A stretch of DNA of 64,000 nucleotides from Chondrilla cf. caribensis (taxonomy: Eukaryota > Porifera > Demospongiae > Chondrillida > Chondrillidae), in contig OZ026546.1 of the NCBI GenBank assembly GCA_964020155.1, forward strand, positions 2,009,581 through 2,073,580. Direction: 5' to 3'. Positions 48,386 to 60,908 of the stretch are shown one piece after another. Below the pieces are notes generated by a model. That model did no database searches. It saw only the letters and a list, made by a program, of their open reading frames with translations, and was not told the origin of the DNA. Position 1 is the stretch's first letter. Each line of letters opens with the position of its first letter. The position numbers and the translations under genes were made by a program.

Positions 48386-48563
48386 TGGGCTGCATGTATT
48401 ATATATATTATATACATGCAGCCCAGGTTACATGATAATAATAAGAATGTCATGACATTTTGACATGAATATAATGATATTCAGAGAATCCATATACAGA
48501 CAGCTAATAGTCACAGTAAAATTGATACGAATGTCATGCACGCATGTCATTGTATTGCTTCCA
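47714..48563. other. Intergenic AT-rich DNA with (TA)n and a hairpin at 48385-48426
   Basis: Between the convergent ends of CRYZ (+) and TMEM107 (-). (TA)n at 48352-48384 is followed directly by a hairpin with arms CTGGGCTGCATGTAT and ATACATGCAGCCCAG around an AT loop. No coding sequence is seen. The hairpin lies downstream of both genes; a role in transcript ends is conceivable but unproved. Confidence 0.6.
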
Positions 48564-50064
48564 TCACACTAAAATTCTCAACCTCACAACTGAGATTATA
48601 GTAATGACCTCACATAGGAAAGGAATAACACTGCAGGGTAAAAAGTACACACTTCAATGTGAAATGGCAGGTATACCATGCTCACATAAGGGGATTTGCT
48701 ATCATTACATGCTTCCATGACAAATTAAATATACCACTATGTCAAATATAAAATTGTTGGACAACATTTGAAACATTGTCTTGTGTATGAATTCAAACAG
48801 GATTACCACATGAACAATTCAGAGTAAATCTGTACTACAACATCTGAAGACTTCGTACAGATATTGGAAAATAAACCATATTAAGTGGCAGGTATAGGTC
48901 CACATACACTCATATTTATCTGATGCTTCATTATGACCCACATATACGCTGGACATTCTACAGTGAGTGCAGAGGACCATATGTTCAACTGAAATCAATA
49001 TGAATTCGTTTTTCAGGGGACTGGCAAATTATATAACTTCTGATTGCTGTTGTTGAATCAATTATGCTAATACAGTTTCATACCTCTAAGATCATAGATT
49101 ATTGAGTGAATATATTTATAATCATGTTATTAAATGCACAATATTATACCATACTATAGTCAATAACACGAGTTATACAGACAGATTACTATCAAATCCT
49201 GAGGCAGACAATATTATAATCCTAAACTGAATTTAATTGAACACCACCTTAGGGAGTAGTTCCAATGATTTTAATCATAATAATCAAAAAATTGCTCACC
49301 TGCCAAAAGCAAAAATGTACCAGAAGGTATCACAGTTCCACAATGATATCCAATAGAGACACAAACATATTGATGCTGACACATGAAGGAAAATGGCTTG
49401 TGGCTTGTTAAGGAATATGTAAAAATTATATCTACATAGGCAATATAATATTGCATATACCAAAAATATTGCATTATAAGAATATTTGAGCACTCGTTGT
49501 GCTATATGAATTTGCAAAGCTTTCAAGAAGAGCTTTCAAGTTTGACTACATGGAAAGCACATACAACATATAGCTGGATATGTTCATGTGAGGATACATA
49601 ACAAACCAGTTAAGTCCACAAACATTGATAATCCAGAGAGATGCCCGAGAATCTCACTTACCAGCAGTAACAAGGAAAATGCCAGGCCAACCGTTAATCT
49701 ACGCGTAAGTGAACATGCGAAGATAGGGTTTCCTATTAGATTGGCAGAGATACATACACCACAACTCACTCAATGTTCTTCTGTGAGGATACTTTTTCCC
49801 GATTTAAATCAGTGGAAGTGCAATTCGCAATTATCGCATCCTAAGACAAAGACACATGGTCCGAGCGATCAGCATTATGTTATGTACGTGATCAGATGCA
49901 TGTGACCGGTTTACGTAGATAATACTGTATACACGTGCTAAATCACTAGCAGTTATCTGTAATATTCATGTTAATCCTACCTTGGACCAAAATAACGCAA
50001 TGAGGATCACAAGATGTCCAACCAGAGATAGAAAACGACCAGAAATAATCAATGATGAAGCCAT
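48564..50064 (-). CDS. TMEM107: TMEM107, ciliary transition-zone membrane protein
   Basis: Five short exons on the minus strand: 50064-49981, 49840-49770, 49698-49607, 49396-49300 and 48630-48564; all junctions have GT/AG ends and the phase closes, giving 136 residues (human 140). The sequence follows the family along its length: MASSLIISGRFLSLVGHLVI with first helix LVILIALFWSK, a short loop, SLLLLVSEILGHLSGLSMF, SASICLCLYWISLWNCDTFWY (20 of these residues are the WxxxxW-C-x-FWYIF region), and a hydrophobic end EVITIISVVRL. Four membrane helices are expected. TMEM107 belongs to the MKS module of the ciliary transition zone and controls ciliary membrane composition. It is divergent from ERLEC1. 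Confidence 0.88.
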
Positions 50065-50238
50065 CGCATCGTTAGCCCATAGACAGATAATCTGTGGTTA
50101 GCTATAATTCTGTCTACCGCAGTCCTGAAAGTATTTTCGATAGATTTTTAGAGAAGTAACCGCCTTGGGTGGGAAGGTAGTCTAGCGAATCCGAACGAAT
50201 TTGATCGCAACTGCCGACATTTTTTCGATCGTTAGAAA
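50065..50238. promoter_or_regulatory. Putative bidirectional promoter between TMEM107 and ERLEC1
   Basis: 174 bp separate the minus-strand ATG at 50064 from the plus-strand ATG at 50239. Both transcripts presumably start here. No TATA box is evident. The role is inferred from position. Confidence 0.5.
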
Positions 50239-53200
50239 ATGGCTGTCTCTCTATCCAGTGCATGGCGAGTATTATGTTTATTCCAGTCAGTCTCACTGTT
50301 AATAGTACAAGATGCTCTCGGTCACTTACAATCCTACGATGATAGTCAGCATTTCAGTATACTATGGACGGAAAATGGAATGTCAAAAGAAGTGAGTTTG
50401 GATGACATGTCAAAGCTATGCTATGTATATCAATATTACTAATTGGCATGTTGCAATTGGTAGATTTTATCGACGGCTTTTGAAGTAAAAGCACTTTATT
50501 ATATGAACACTTTTGAAAAAGTGTATAGGGCCTCTTGCATGTACCTAACGGTGGGCTGCAAGTACAGTTTATTTGTATCATCCATGGCAGGTATATTAGT
50601 ATATTTGTTTGAAAAGTATACCGAAGATTAGTATTATTAAATGTGATATGTTAGGTGTTCGCATTCATGTTTGTGTGTGGATAATGTAGTTATTTAATCA
50701 ATGCTTCTTACCAAGCACCAAGGTTACTGTATGTGTACATTGATAGCATATTGTACAAGTGGAATGCCAAATATCAGACTGCTAAATAGCTTACTTTTAT
50801 GAATATCTTTTATCATTTTTGTATGTACATAGGATGTTCCTGGATTTTGAAATTATGTCTACCATTTAATAGATGAGAAAAGAAGAGAGTGTACCTGAAT
50901 TTGATGGTGTGACTCTGACTATTTCTGGCAGCAAGTACACCTGTAGAAGTGCTCCACTTCACCAGGAACATGGCGAAGAATCTGGTGAAGGAATGTATAA
51001 AGTAAGTACTTATGTATAGGTGTTTTATAATTCCTTGTAATTGTTTTCCAATACTTTTTGGCAGGATGATGCAGAACCTGATGATTTACTGAAGCCTCTG
51101 TCTCACCTTTGCACCAGACGAATGGAAATGTATTGGGAATATGAGTTTTGTTATAACAGACATATTAGACAGTTTCATGAAAACAAGGGTAACGAAAAGG
51201 TAAAGGAGACCAACATGTAGTGTAGTATTTCTATAGCATTCCTTGATAAGTTGCAAAGCTGCAACTGCTTGTTTGTAGATTTGACTAGCTGTTGAGCTGT
51301 GAGTTTTATTTTGGTATCCATGATTTTCATGTTTGTAGGGCAAGGTTACCGAGTACATCCTCGGCAAGTATGACAAGACTGCAAAGCTGAACTATGACAG
51401 TAAAAAAGTGTGTTGGTGTTTTTACGTATGTACTTACGGTACACGCCACAGCAAGAGTACACATTTCCGCAGGGTTTTCCACAAACATTTGCACAGTCAA
51501 CTCATTGTTTTGGCCATTTTTCACCAATGAATCTGTGGTGCATCTCAGGAACAGTCTTTGAACGTCCGCTTTTAGGCCGATCCTCATAGCTTTCCATTTC
51601 TTTCCATCGAGTGAGGGTTCTCACAACAGTCTGGTGGGTTGTTATAAATCCCTTCCGCACCAAGCATGTACACTATCCAGCCTTGAAAATGGTAATTTAT
51701 AGGTACACTGTGAATATGTGTACAGTATGTATAATATGTGTGGCTTCAATATTGACAACACTACATGGTACTCTGGTGATTCTTTTCCTTTATACATGTG
51801 TTGGTGCCAGTAGTGCTTGTTTATAGTATTTTACTACATGCAAGTTTAGTGGATAATAGTGGGGAGAGGGACCATATTTCCCACTTGTGGGTTTTGGCCA
51901 ATCCATATTTTTTATTCCATTCATCTGTGAATTTGCAGATAAAAACATGGTTCTATAATGGATTGTACTATCCATACCATGAAATATCCATGTCAGGAGG
52001 AACAGTGTGTGATTTAACCGGCAAGCCTAGGAAAGGCAAAGTTCGTTTCATTTGTGTAAAGGAATTAGCTTTTGAAGTAAGTAAATGTAGCTCATAGTAG
52101 CCTCTATAAATGTACATACTTTTGTATGCAAATGTAATCAGCTGCAGTAAGGAAATCATATATACGTACATACATACATCAATTCGACTACAGCCACTGT
52201 GTATTTTTAAAGATGTTGAAGGAGTCCCTATTATAGCAAGTTTCAAGGAAGAATAGAAAGGAATGTCTTTGTAAATCAAACATTGATTGGGGTGGAACTA
52301 GGGAAGGGTATCATATTGTAGTGAATATTCACATTCGTGTATATATTCGTAGATATTATGCAGAATATGTGTACATTAATAACTGTACTACTATTCACTG
52401 TAGAGTGTATGGTTCAAGATTTAACATTTTCTCTCTTTACAGTTTGTGCACTTTTCTGAAGTGACCACTTGTGAATATCTAGTGGTAATTGCTACTCAAT
52501 ATTTATGTAAGAACCCTCTTTACAGGTACTAAGGCAACGTTAGTACATTTTCTGTGTGTTTGTGATTACATATCATACTTGTATACTCCCACAGATCCGA
52601 TGAACGTCCAACACAGCCCATTGAATGTTATCCTGTAAACTCTTCCCCAGAGTAAGTTATCTACGTACCACCATGTACTGTACGTGCATGTATTGTTTAG
52701 TCTAACTTTGAATTGTTGGTATATACAAGTGTGAAACAACAGTATGTACTAGCTGCTTACAGCTAAGACTGTAGTTGTCTTGTATCATGGGCACAGTGGA
52801 ATCCCACTTCAAGACCACCGGTACCACCATCATCCAGTCTCAGGAATGCCTGTGCTGTATATTACACTTTATTTTTAACATCAGAATTAGGACTACCTTA
52901 CCTACTTAACTGTATATAGTATACGGTATTATTTGTTCATTCACTGGTATAGTTTGTACAAGCTAGATGTATACAGTTTGAGTTGTGTTTTGTTTCCTTT
53001 ATTCCACTGAAACATACATATTATTGATGAAGTGATAGGAATTCTATTATTGTCTTCAATGTTGTTAATATGAGCTTAACTTGTGACTCCAGGAAGCCAA
53101 TGGAACAATCTATGATTGAAGAAGAAGTTAGTACTCTAAAGAAGATGTTTCGTGCACATAACAAAGAGGAATTTCAGCCACATGTCACTTCTGGGAAAGT

Positions 53201-55989
53201 ATGTACCTGTTTGTTCAATGTTTTACATTAACTTGTTTGTCTATCACACAGACAAAGTATACCTGTACCTTGTTCTATTTGGAACTAGATTCAGTTCAAT
53301 GAAATTTTTACACTTAGATTTATTTTAAGGTCTGTATTGAACGTTTCTAGGAAATAGATTACATCAAAATTAATGCAAATTTCCTCAAGATTCTTGTTCA
53401 CTATTAGATTGCAAAAGATGTAATATCTCCTTCATTAGCAGAGAAATATCATGTAGTTACATATAATCAAGTATAGTTATTCACCGAGCTATTTTTCGTG
53501 TTAACCAACTTCCTGTACATACATATATTACTTAACCCATGCACTTGAAGAGCCCTGCAATTTCCAATTTCAACCAAATGTGTATATTTACATCCTGCGT
53601 TCATCAGTACAAGTAGTGGATTATTATCTACTGACTTTAACACCCTATGTAAAAGTTGCCGCTTGGCCGTAAATTATTCAATTCTTCCCAACCAGGGCAA
53701 GTCTTATCTTCCATGTTGCCATGGTTATCTTCTAGGCTCAAAAAACGGCCCACGATAGAAAGGACAGTTGCTGATGAAGGATTCTGACCTGAATCGGTTA
53801 TATCCATTTCTTTGCCAAAGTGCTATAAGGCGTTTTTGGAGAATACCACTCCTCATCAGTAGCACTGGGCAATGCTCTCAATTGTTCATGCAAATGTTCT
53901 AATGTTCTCAGAACATTGCCCAGTGCTAATGATGAGTGGTATTCTCCGAAAAGGCCTTATAGCACATTGGCAAAGAAATGAATATAACCGATTTGGGTCG
54001 AAATCCTTCATCATACTGTGTTCATTTGTGAACTCTGTGTTTATCTATACATGCGCACTCTATGTGCATAATAATTACAATATTTATCTACGTACCTACA
54101 CTGAATGACTGTAATGATTCATATGGCTCCCTGTGAGAATCTATGGGATATGGCACATGTGTAAGTATTGTCAACAAGTCCTTTTATATCTCATGTTGTG
54201 AAAGCTGTGTTTGGCCATATGGAAGACTTTGGACTGACTGTTAACATTGAAGCTCTAAGTTATATTTTACCATATGGAAGTGTTAAAGTGTATTCACCTT
54301 TTTCTTCTCCCTATTTTCATCTGCTTCACCTATGTATATCTGTGTTCACCTGTGATTGCCTGTATCAGCTTTATGTTGGATTCTATTAGATATTGGACAT
54401 ACGTGCATAGATACATACTGTACTTAGTACATATGTATGTAAACATTCCCAAAAGTGCTGCTAGAGCCTATGCATATTATCTATCCCTTCTTCACTGAAC
54501 TTCCAAGTGGAGCATTAATCATCTATTCCATCAGATTGTAATATTTCGCCTATGTTTACCTGTATATTACCCCTTGATTTTCACCTGATTGCTTCTGCAA
54601 CCATCCATGCTCACTCGCACCCATATTCGTCTTTTCTCTGTTAAAACCCACGTGTGTCCACCTATATACTGTTTTCCCTTATTGATTAGTTCCTCTGTTC
54701 ATATTGTTATAGCGTATGTTTACAGGTATACCCAACCTCTTTATAATTCTCCTACATGTATGTATTGCTGTGTGTCTTAGATTATTTACTTTCTTACTTG
54801 TTGCTGATTTAAAAAGATGCATGTATTTGTGGATCTTCATATCACCGTACTGTATGCTACACCTATGAGATGATTGCAATACTATGATCATTTTTTTCTA
54901 CTTCTGTTGCTGTGATAACGACCATAAGGTTTTGTCATAATGACGCTTCCTTCTTAGTTTAATAGTTTATTTCATCTAATTTTAATATTGGATTTTGTAG
55001 GGGTTGTCACAGGTATAACTGTGAAGATTATAGTTGGAATCTATGTATTACCTATTGTTATAATGGTGATGATGGTGGGTAATATTGTGATATGGGTTTT
55101 ACCATTGTCATCCAGGCTGCATACACACAGCTCTCTATCAAAACCTGAGACCCTGGGTTAATTGACAGAGAAAGTGGTGGAATAAACTACATTGTGATAT
55201 TTGTACATGTAATTTTGATATACCTTTTCATAATCAGATGTTCTATAATACTGTCTACTTCTACAGGAGAAGACAAGTAAAGGTAATCCAGCTGATGAAC
55301 GGTTTGTACAAAGATTTATAGCTGGGGAACATTGCATAGCAGGGGTTAGTTCCTAATTGACAGCCATAGCAATGTTGTGTATTATCACATTAGAAGCAGC
55401 GATTTTGACCATCCATGGGATATCTATGTGTATGCACATACATGCGTCCTGTACATACAAATGTTGAGCTGTTTCAGTGTACAACTAAAGGTAGATTTGA
55501 AATTTATGCTCTCATGTATTGTATAAGTGCCTCTGTACCTACATAACAATTAACTTAGGTAGTAATAGTTTATTTCTTTGTAATGTATCATATTGATGAG
55601 CCCATTGTATGTACAGCATTGGCTTTTACAGTGTGTGTACAATGTGAGCAACAAATTGTGATACCTCTTGTGTATAGGGCCATGGATGGTGGAAACATGA
55701 AGTCTGTTTTGGGAAACATATCAAACAGTTTCATGTGGACTCTAATGGCAGGATAGATATTGTTTTGGGAACATGGGATGAGAAGGTACATAAAGCATGG
55801 TACAATAAGAACAAAGAGAGACTGGCAAAATATAAGAATAAGTGAGATTTCTGTAATGATTGAGCTGTATTGAGTATTATACTGTATACCTTGACTGATG
55901 AACATTTACAGGTTTGTGACGCATTATTATGCTAAAGGAGATCGATGTGATGAAACTGGGAAGCAGAGAGATGTTCAATTGAGATTCAG
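50239..55989 (+). CDS. ERLEC1: Erlectin (XTP3-B), ER lectin with two MRH domains; last exon not secure
   Basis: Exons: 50239-50391, 50873-51001, 51065-51199, 51339-51407, 51939-52076, 52443-52525, 52595-52651, 53093-53198, 55267-55344, 55678-55841 and 55912-55989, all in phase (396 codons plus a split codon). Exon 1 encodes a signal peptide (MAVSLSSAWRVLCLFQSVSL). MRH domain 1 runs from MEMYWEYEFCYNRHIRQFH through CDLTGKPRKGKVRFIC to TTCEYLVV, keeping the Gln, Arg, Glu and Tyr of mannose binding. MRH domain 2 starts GHGWWKHEVCFGKHIKQFH and reaches CDETGKQRDVQLRF. Two MRH domains distinguish erlectin from OS-9. It binds misfolded glycoproteins for the HRD1/SEL1L ER-associated degradation complex. 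The end of domain 2 should lie in a further exon; see 58389-58608. Confidence 0.88.
53772..54013. mobile_element. Long foldback element in ERLEC1 intron 8
   Basis: Two arms of about 103 bp in inverse orientation: TGATGAAGGATTCTGACC...CATTTCTTTGCCAAAGTGCT...GGAGAATACCACTC...GCACTGGGCAATG at the left, CATTGCCCAGTGCTAATGAT...GCACATTGGCAAAGAAATG...AATCCTTCATCA at the right. The loop is about 35 bp with ATGTTCTAATGTTCT. Identity between arms is about 90 percent. No coding sequence. Confidence 0.9.
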
Positions 55990-58388
55990 GTAGGTATGTA
56001 TTATCCGCTCGTACAGTATATTATGTAGTTATCACTTCAAATAATGATAGCTAAGTCTGTATTTGATTCTGTGGCTTATGTACGTATATGCTGTTACTAG
56101 TTGGAACCTGTTTTCTGTATTGATTTGTGCAAATTAAGTATAATATTGTATGTTTTGTTAACACTACATATGTAGATGGTACACCTAATCAATAATGTAC
56201 CATATTATAGTGCATCCTGGATAATCTGTCCCCACTCAATTTGCCAAACTACTAAATCTAACCAATGTAAAAATTCGTGATGGCACTACCATTGACACAA
56301 TAACGCAAAACGCATAATTTAAGCCTCGAGTATGTGGAAAAAATACATGCTGAATGATAATTCGTTAGACAGTAGCAGCTACTTTGATTTTCCCACAACC
56401 ATTCACTCTCAATTTGAAGTAGTCTTCAGACTCCAAAGAGATGTCATCTTCACATCAATTAAAACTTGCATTATGTACTGGACATTATTGCACAATGTCA
56501 AGTGATGTGTGATATTTGTACAATCCGTCACATTTTTTTACAACACAAATTGCAGCGGATTAAGTTACACACGTATGGTCTAACATCACTGATAATTTAT
56601 CTACAGTATCTATCTACACTGTGCACTTTATATTCATGGAATGCATACTGTCCTTTTATTTATATACTTTTCTACCTAGCTTATAATATTGTTTCTTCAA
56701 ATACCAAGGTGCATTATGAAGCCAGCTATAAATATATATTTACAAGAGCCCACAACATGCAAGTACATTTTAACTGTGAGTTACATAAATATTGTGTAAT
56801 GTATAGTTCAGGTCGCATGCAGGTGATAGATATGTACAGCCAAAAGTGTATTCATTCCCAAAGTTGATCTGATTAGATAAACACTTTCTCCTCGATAATT
56901 GCATCATAAATACCCCGGTGTGCACAATTTTGCTCTGTATCATGAAGATATATACAAGACTACAAGAAGACAAGTAGTTTGAATGGCCAGTAGAACTTAC
57001 TTAAACATAATGTATTAAGGATTCTTGAGAATATTTTACCACTGCTTATGCCTTGGATTGCTTTTCTATTGTTGTAGACCTAACAGATCTCTTACGTATT
57101 AGCCAATAATATACTTTGAAAGTAATTAGTTTATGTTAGGTAGACTCTCTACTGTAGTTGCCCTGAAGCTTTTCTACTCTTTGGTGGGAAATGTTGGTGA
57201 GGAGTTTAGATTGACAATTTGAAGAGCTTACCACTGATATATTTTGCACCGAGTGGTACACAATTGTTTTTTTTTCTAAAGTTGACAAATTCATTCAGGA
57301 AATTTGATGTCCTCATACACAGCTGTTGGTCATAACCTCCCTTGCTACTACTCGTGTGAATGACAGTGTTGGTTGGGAATTGGTACTGAACATGTTTATG
57401 ATAACTGTCTTATCTTCAAAATTATAGCCACCAATCTAAAGTTTTCAGGACATTGCCTACCAATACTTTTTGCCACATACGTATATGGTATTTATTGTAC
57501 TGTTTGTTATCAAGTATCGGCAATACTTCAGTGGTTGCTTTACTTGATTGTGCTTTCTTCTTGCAATTTTTTGATATTTGGTGCATTGTCTACACATGCA
57601 GTTGGAGTCATCATACTTTTGCTCAATGATTGACAATGCAGTTGAAAATGGACTATTCCAGAGTTAACTCATGGTTTAAAGAATGACATTAGCTTAGTTC
57701 ATGTGTATTTATTTTCATCAAATATTGAAGTATAAGAATAATATTGTGCAAACTTTGCATATCATTATGTGTGACATATGCTAGAGGTCTTGTGTAGTGG
57801 ATTCCCATGTGATTATCTACGTATACAACATTTGGTAAGTAGAGTGTTTATTAATGTTGAATATTCCGAAAAGCTGTCAACCTAGGCACCTTGGGCATGA
57901 ACACATTGTGCATAAATTTGCCTACATGTATACAGTATTGCTATGATGTGTCATATCCATGTGTACTGTGCATGTGGTACAAAATATGAATAGTATAATA
58001 GCTGTACAGCTGCATAATATTTAGCTTGTGACAGCTTGTACTATATGAGATTAGAGACTGCATGGTAGGGCCATACAGGTTATGTACCTCCATCCAAAGC
58101 TTGTGGGCGGCATTAATTTTGTGTTCCTTGAAGTCAAAATTAATTGTCTGACACATCCAATGCATTAAATGATTGCGGATCAATCACACATTGCATGCAT
58201 GATGTGGATAACAAGTGCAGTTTATTGTAGATCAGTTGTGATCGCCCAGGTATAATAATTATTGTAGACAATAAAAAGGCTGATCACAAAGTATAGTATA
58301 TTATGTATATTATATAGACAGTTCATACTAGCTGTTGTATATAAATCACGTGTATTATCCTAATGTATGTACATATATTATTTTGTAG
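55990..58388. other. No gene recognised; AT-rich, possibly the last ERLEC1 intron
   Basis: Open frames at 56466-56867 and 57373-57633 are rich in Cys, Tyr and Leu and resemble random AT-rich translation. I find no repeat or domain. If the exon at 58389 belongs to ERLEC1 this is its final intron. Confidence 0.4.
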
Positions 58389-58608
58389 ATGCAGGGCTTA
58401 TATAATTAGTGTAGAAGTAACAAGTGCAATTACAGTATATAGACAGCAGGTTAATGTAGTTCATGCACTCAGATTGACAAGAATAAATCATACAGGTGTA
58501 CATGTAGCTGTACTATATTACAGACTGATGAACGTACGTAGACCACACAATTTCAAGCAGATTGTTGTTAATCAAACCGGCCCAGGCATTTGTAAACACA
58601 CATGCTGA
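58389..58608 (+). CDS. Candidate terminal exon of ERLEC1
   Basis: It opens after TTTTGTAG with the single base needed to complete the split Arg codon of the exon ending at 55989, then CRAYIISVEVTSAITVYRQQ and ends ICKHTC-stop at 58608. The first Cys falls where erlectin has its conserved Cys, and SAITVY resembles the following strand. However the expected Glu...Cys-x-Tyr ligand motif of the MRH domain is not seen, so the assignment may be wrong. Joined to the rest, the protein would be 469 residues (human 483). Confidence 0.3.
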
Positions 58609-58642
58609 CTGATTTACAGATATCCCATATACGTACAGGCCG

Positions 58643-60242
58643 TTAGACAGGTTGCACAGGGTGATTGCTCCTTAGATCAGGCAGGAGAGACTCTAAGGCT
58701 TCATCAAAATGGCTGTCCAAACACTCATGGGTTGTGAATCCTGATCAAGTGTAAAGTACATGTAAATGAAAGTACATGTATGCAACAAACGTACATGAAT
58801 TCAAACATACTTTGCTGAGAATAAATCAGTTCCTGGAGTACATAGTATCGCAATTGACCATGACGTTTAAGAGTTAACTGTAGAGAGGTAAGTACAGCAG
58901 TGAATCACGAGGATAAAGAATAGTCTTGGACGTTGCACCCAGACAATTCTCCCATGTACTGTGTCATGTACATATACCAAAGTATTACCTATTTATGAGG
59001 GTATTGTGTGTGAGTTTTGAAGCAGTTATATACCTATATCGATATCACGGAAATGAAGGGGGACAAAGGCCTCCTGAAAGGTTACAGCTACTTCGATTCT
59101 GTTCAGGCATTCCATAAGGAGAATATGACTGTTCTTCCATAAGAACCTGACTGATGCACGAGTACTCTCTGTTGGGCAGACCTTCCATGGACCTTGGGCT
59201 AGTTCCACAACTACTCTACAGAAGACTCCTTGGGGAAGATTCGTGTATTCCTCGGACCATGCATCTTTTTGGGTCTTTAATGAAGCACACAAAACAGACA
59301 CACTTGGTGCACATGGACATGGCTCCTTTGAGGGGAGAGCTGCTGGAATGAATACCTTTTGACAGCTTCCATCAATATTGGCACTTGAAGAGCCATTCAG
59401 GATCCATCTCTTTGCTGATATGGAGTTCCTCCAAAACAGTTTGGGAAGATAGCCTGATGATCCCTGTGTTCTTGAAATCATTCGCTTCAGCACTCCTAAC
59501 TCTGGTGAACTGAATGGACAGCAGCTTTGATACTTCCTTGTAGAAGAATATGGCATCAGTACACACCCACTTGAACTCCTCTGCGGTGTTTGGCAGGTCA
59601 AAGTACACAAAGAATCCCAGCAGATGGAACAGATTCACAAAACTGGAAAACTGCTGTTCTGAGATCCCTATCTGGTGCTTTGTAGCAAACTCCTTCAGTT
59701 CTGTATATCGTATCAGCTTCCAACCTGATCTTTGGGTCACCTGTTCAAGGAGGTACCACATCAGGGGCCGGGGACGTTCATTTTGAGGGCAGAATCAGAA
59801 TTGGAGAGGGAGGAACGCAAGAGGTTGATGTACTGGAATTCTTCTGAAGATGCATCTGGGTCTACTGTCAAGTTGTTGTTGACAAGATGAAACGGGCACC
59901 CTTGAGGATCTGTGGCAATATGATGAAAAGTGGGCAAATGTGACATTGTGCTGACAATGTCACCAATCTTCTTGCATTGATCAGAAAGTCTGTCCTTTTG
60001 TCGAAGAACATCTTTGAATGTACCCACCAGAAAGATGTTTGGCTTTGGAGGTTGAGTTTTATATTCCTGGAAGTGGGACATCTCCTTCGAGTGCTTCACG
60101 CCCATTGTGTGGAAGCTAGATATCATGTGCTGCATCAGATCCCGTCCTGTCTGGGTTGAGGGAAGAATCTCTTCAGTGTCCTTGTCCGGTCGATAGCTCA
60201 TAGGGAGAGGATGGTCCAGATCTTCGGAAGGTGATGATTGCT
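58643..60242 (-). pseudogene. Roc-COR (ROCO-type) GTPase protein, damaged C-terminal part
   Basis: On the minus strand from an acceptor near 60243: DLDHPLPMSYRPDKDTEE, then KPNIFLVGTFKDVL, the guanine-specificity strand of a Roc GTPase, to 59761. A one-base shift there leads to MWYLLEQVTQRSG and LFHLLGFFVYFDLPN, the start of the COR domain, up to MDPEWLF (about 59390). The COR middle is then missing and another frame continues with CQKVFIPAALP and LPQGVFCRVVVELAQGPWKV. A donor at 59033 joins in phase 1 to a terminal exon 58740-58643 (THECLDSHFDEALESLLPDL). The P-loop exons are not visible upstream. The shift plus deletion indicate a pseudogene, though the last splice is intact. Confidence 0.6.
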
Positions 60243-60369
60243 CTATTCAAATGTATGGATAAGTCAGAAAACACGGAATAACAGACCCCGTCGGCAGTTC
60301 GGGGTCACTTTACCTTATTATTCGCTTTTCTTTTCCTCTACTGATTGCGATGATGTATTTCAAATTGCT

Positions 60370-60504
60370 GTATCGAGTCTATGGTTGTATTCGGATGTTA
60401 CGATGTAATTCAGTTTCGATCGCGTTTGTTATGCGTTCCGATGATCTTATATCGTATTCGCCAACACGGCCACGCAGTGGATTTCGATCAATATTCTGAC
60501 GTCA
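60370..60504. repeat. Dispersed repeat, copy 2 (first copy at 38180-38307)
   Basis: Nearly identical to 38180-38307 with a few small indels; it ends TGACGTCA. A short inverted repeat TCTATCTGTGGA/TCCACAGATAGC follows at 60511-60539. Confidence 0.9.
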
Positions 60505-60633
60505 CCAGATTTCTATCTGTGGAAAGATCCACAGATAGCAATTTGCTTTACCAAGCAAGAACCTGTGTGTGTTGCATAATCTAGTTCATCAGCTTTCCCT
60601 ACTTGTTTGAGTACTTCTTTTGCCTCTCGAAAG

Positions 60634-60908
60634 GTGTTCAAGGTGACATGGTGTGGAGCAGCAGTAACTCCAAGGAACAAGTGTGGGCTGGTCCCCTTTC
60701 TGGAGGCTCCGTTGCTGTTATTCTGCTGAACCTAGACGACACCAACACTTCAACCATCACCACAGACTTCAAGACCGTTGGTATCCAATCCCAGCAGGCC
60801 TCGGCACGTGACCTGTGGCTCCACAAGGATGCCGGAGTGATGTCAGGGAAGGTGTCCGTCTCTGTACCCCCTCATGGAGTGGTCATGTACAAACTTACTC
60901 CAAAATGA
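60634..60908 (+). pseudogene. Orphan C-terminal exon of a GH27 alpha-galactosidase
   Basis: After an acceptor CTCTCGAAAG the frame gives GVQGDMVW, QVWAGPLSGGSVAVILLNLD, then ARDLWLHKDAGV and PPHGVVMYKLTPK-stop. This is the C-terminal antiparallel beta domain of GH27 alpha-galactosidase/N-acetylgalactosaminidase enzymes (GVQG..., VWAGPLSGG, ARDLW.H, HGVVMYKLTP). The catalytic (beta/alpha)8 barrel, with its YLKYD and acid/base Asp motifs, is not in the 10 kb upstream, where the plus strand carries ERLEC1 and non-coding DNA. The exon itself is undamaged. It may be a displaced gene fragment or the last exon of a gene with a very long intron. Confidence 0.6.

Noticed and set aside
56466..56867. 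133-codon frame with Cys and Tyr richness considered as an ERLEC1 exon
   Set aside because: No acceptor in the right phase and no MRH motif; composition is that of random AT-rich DNA.
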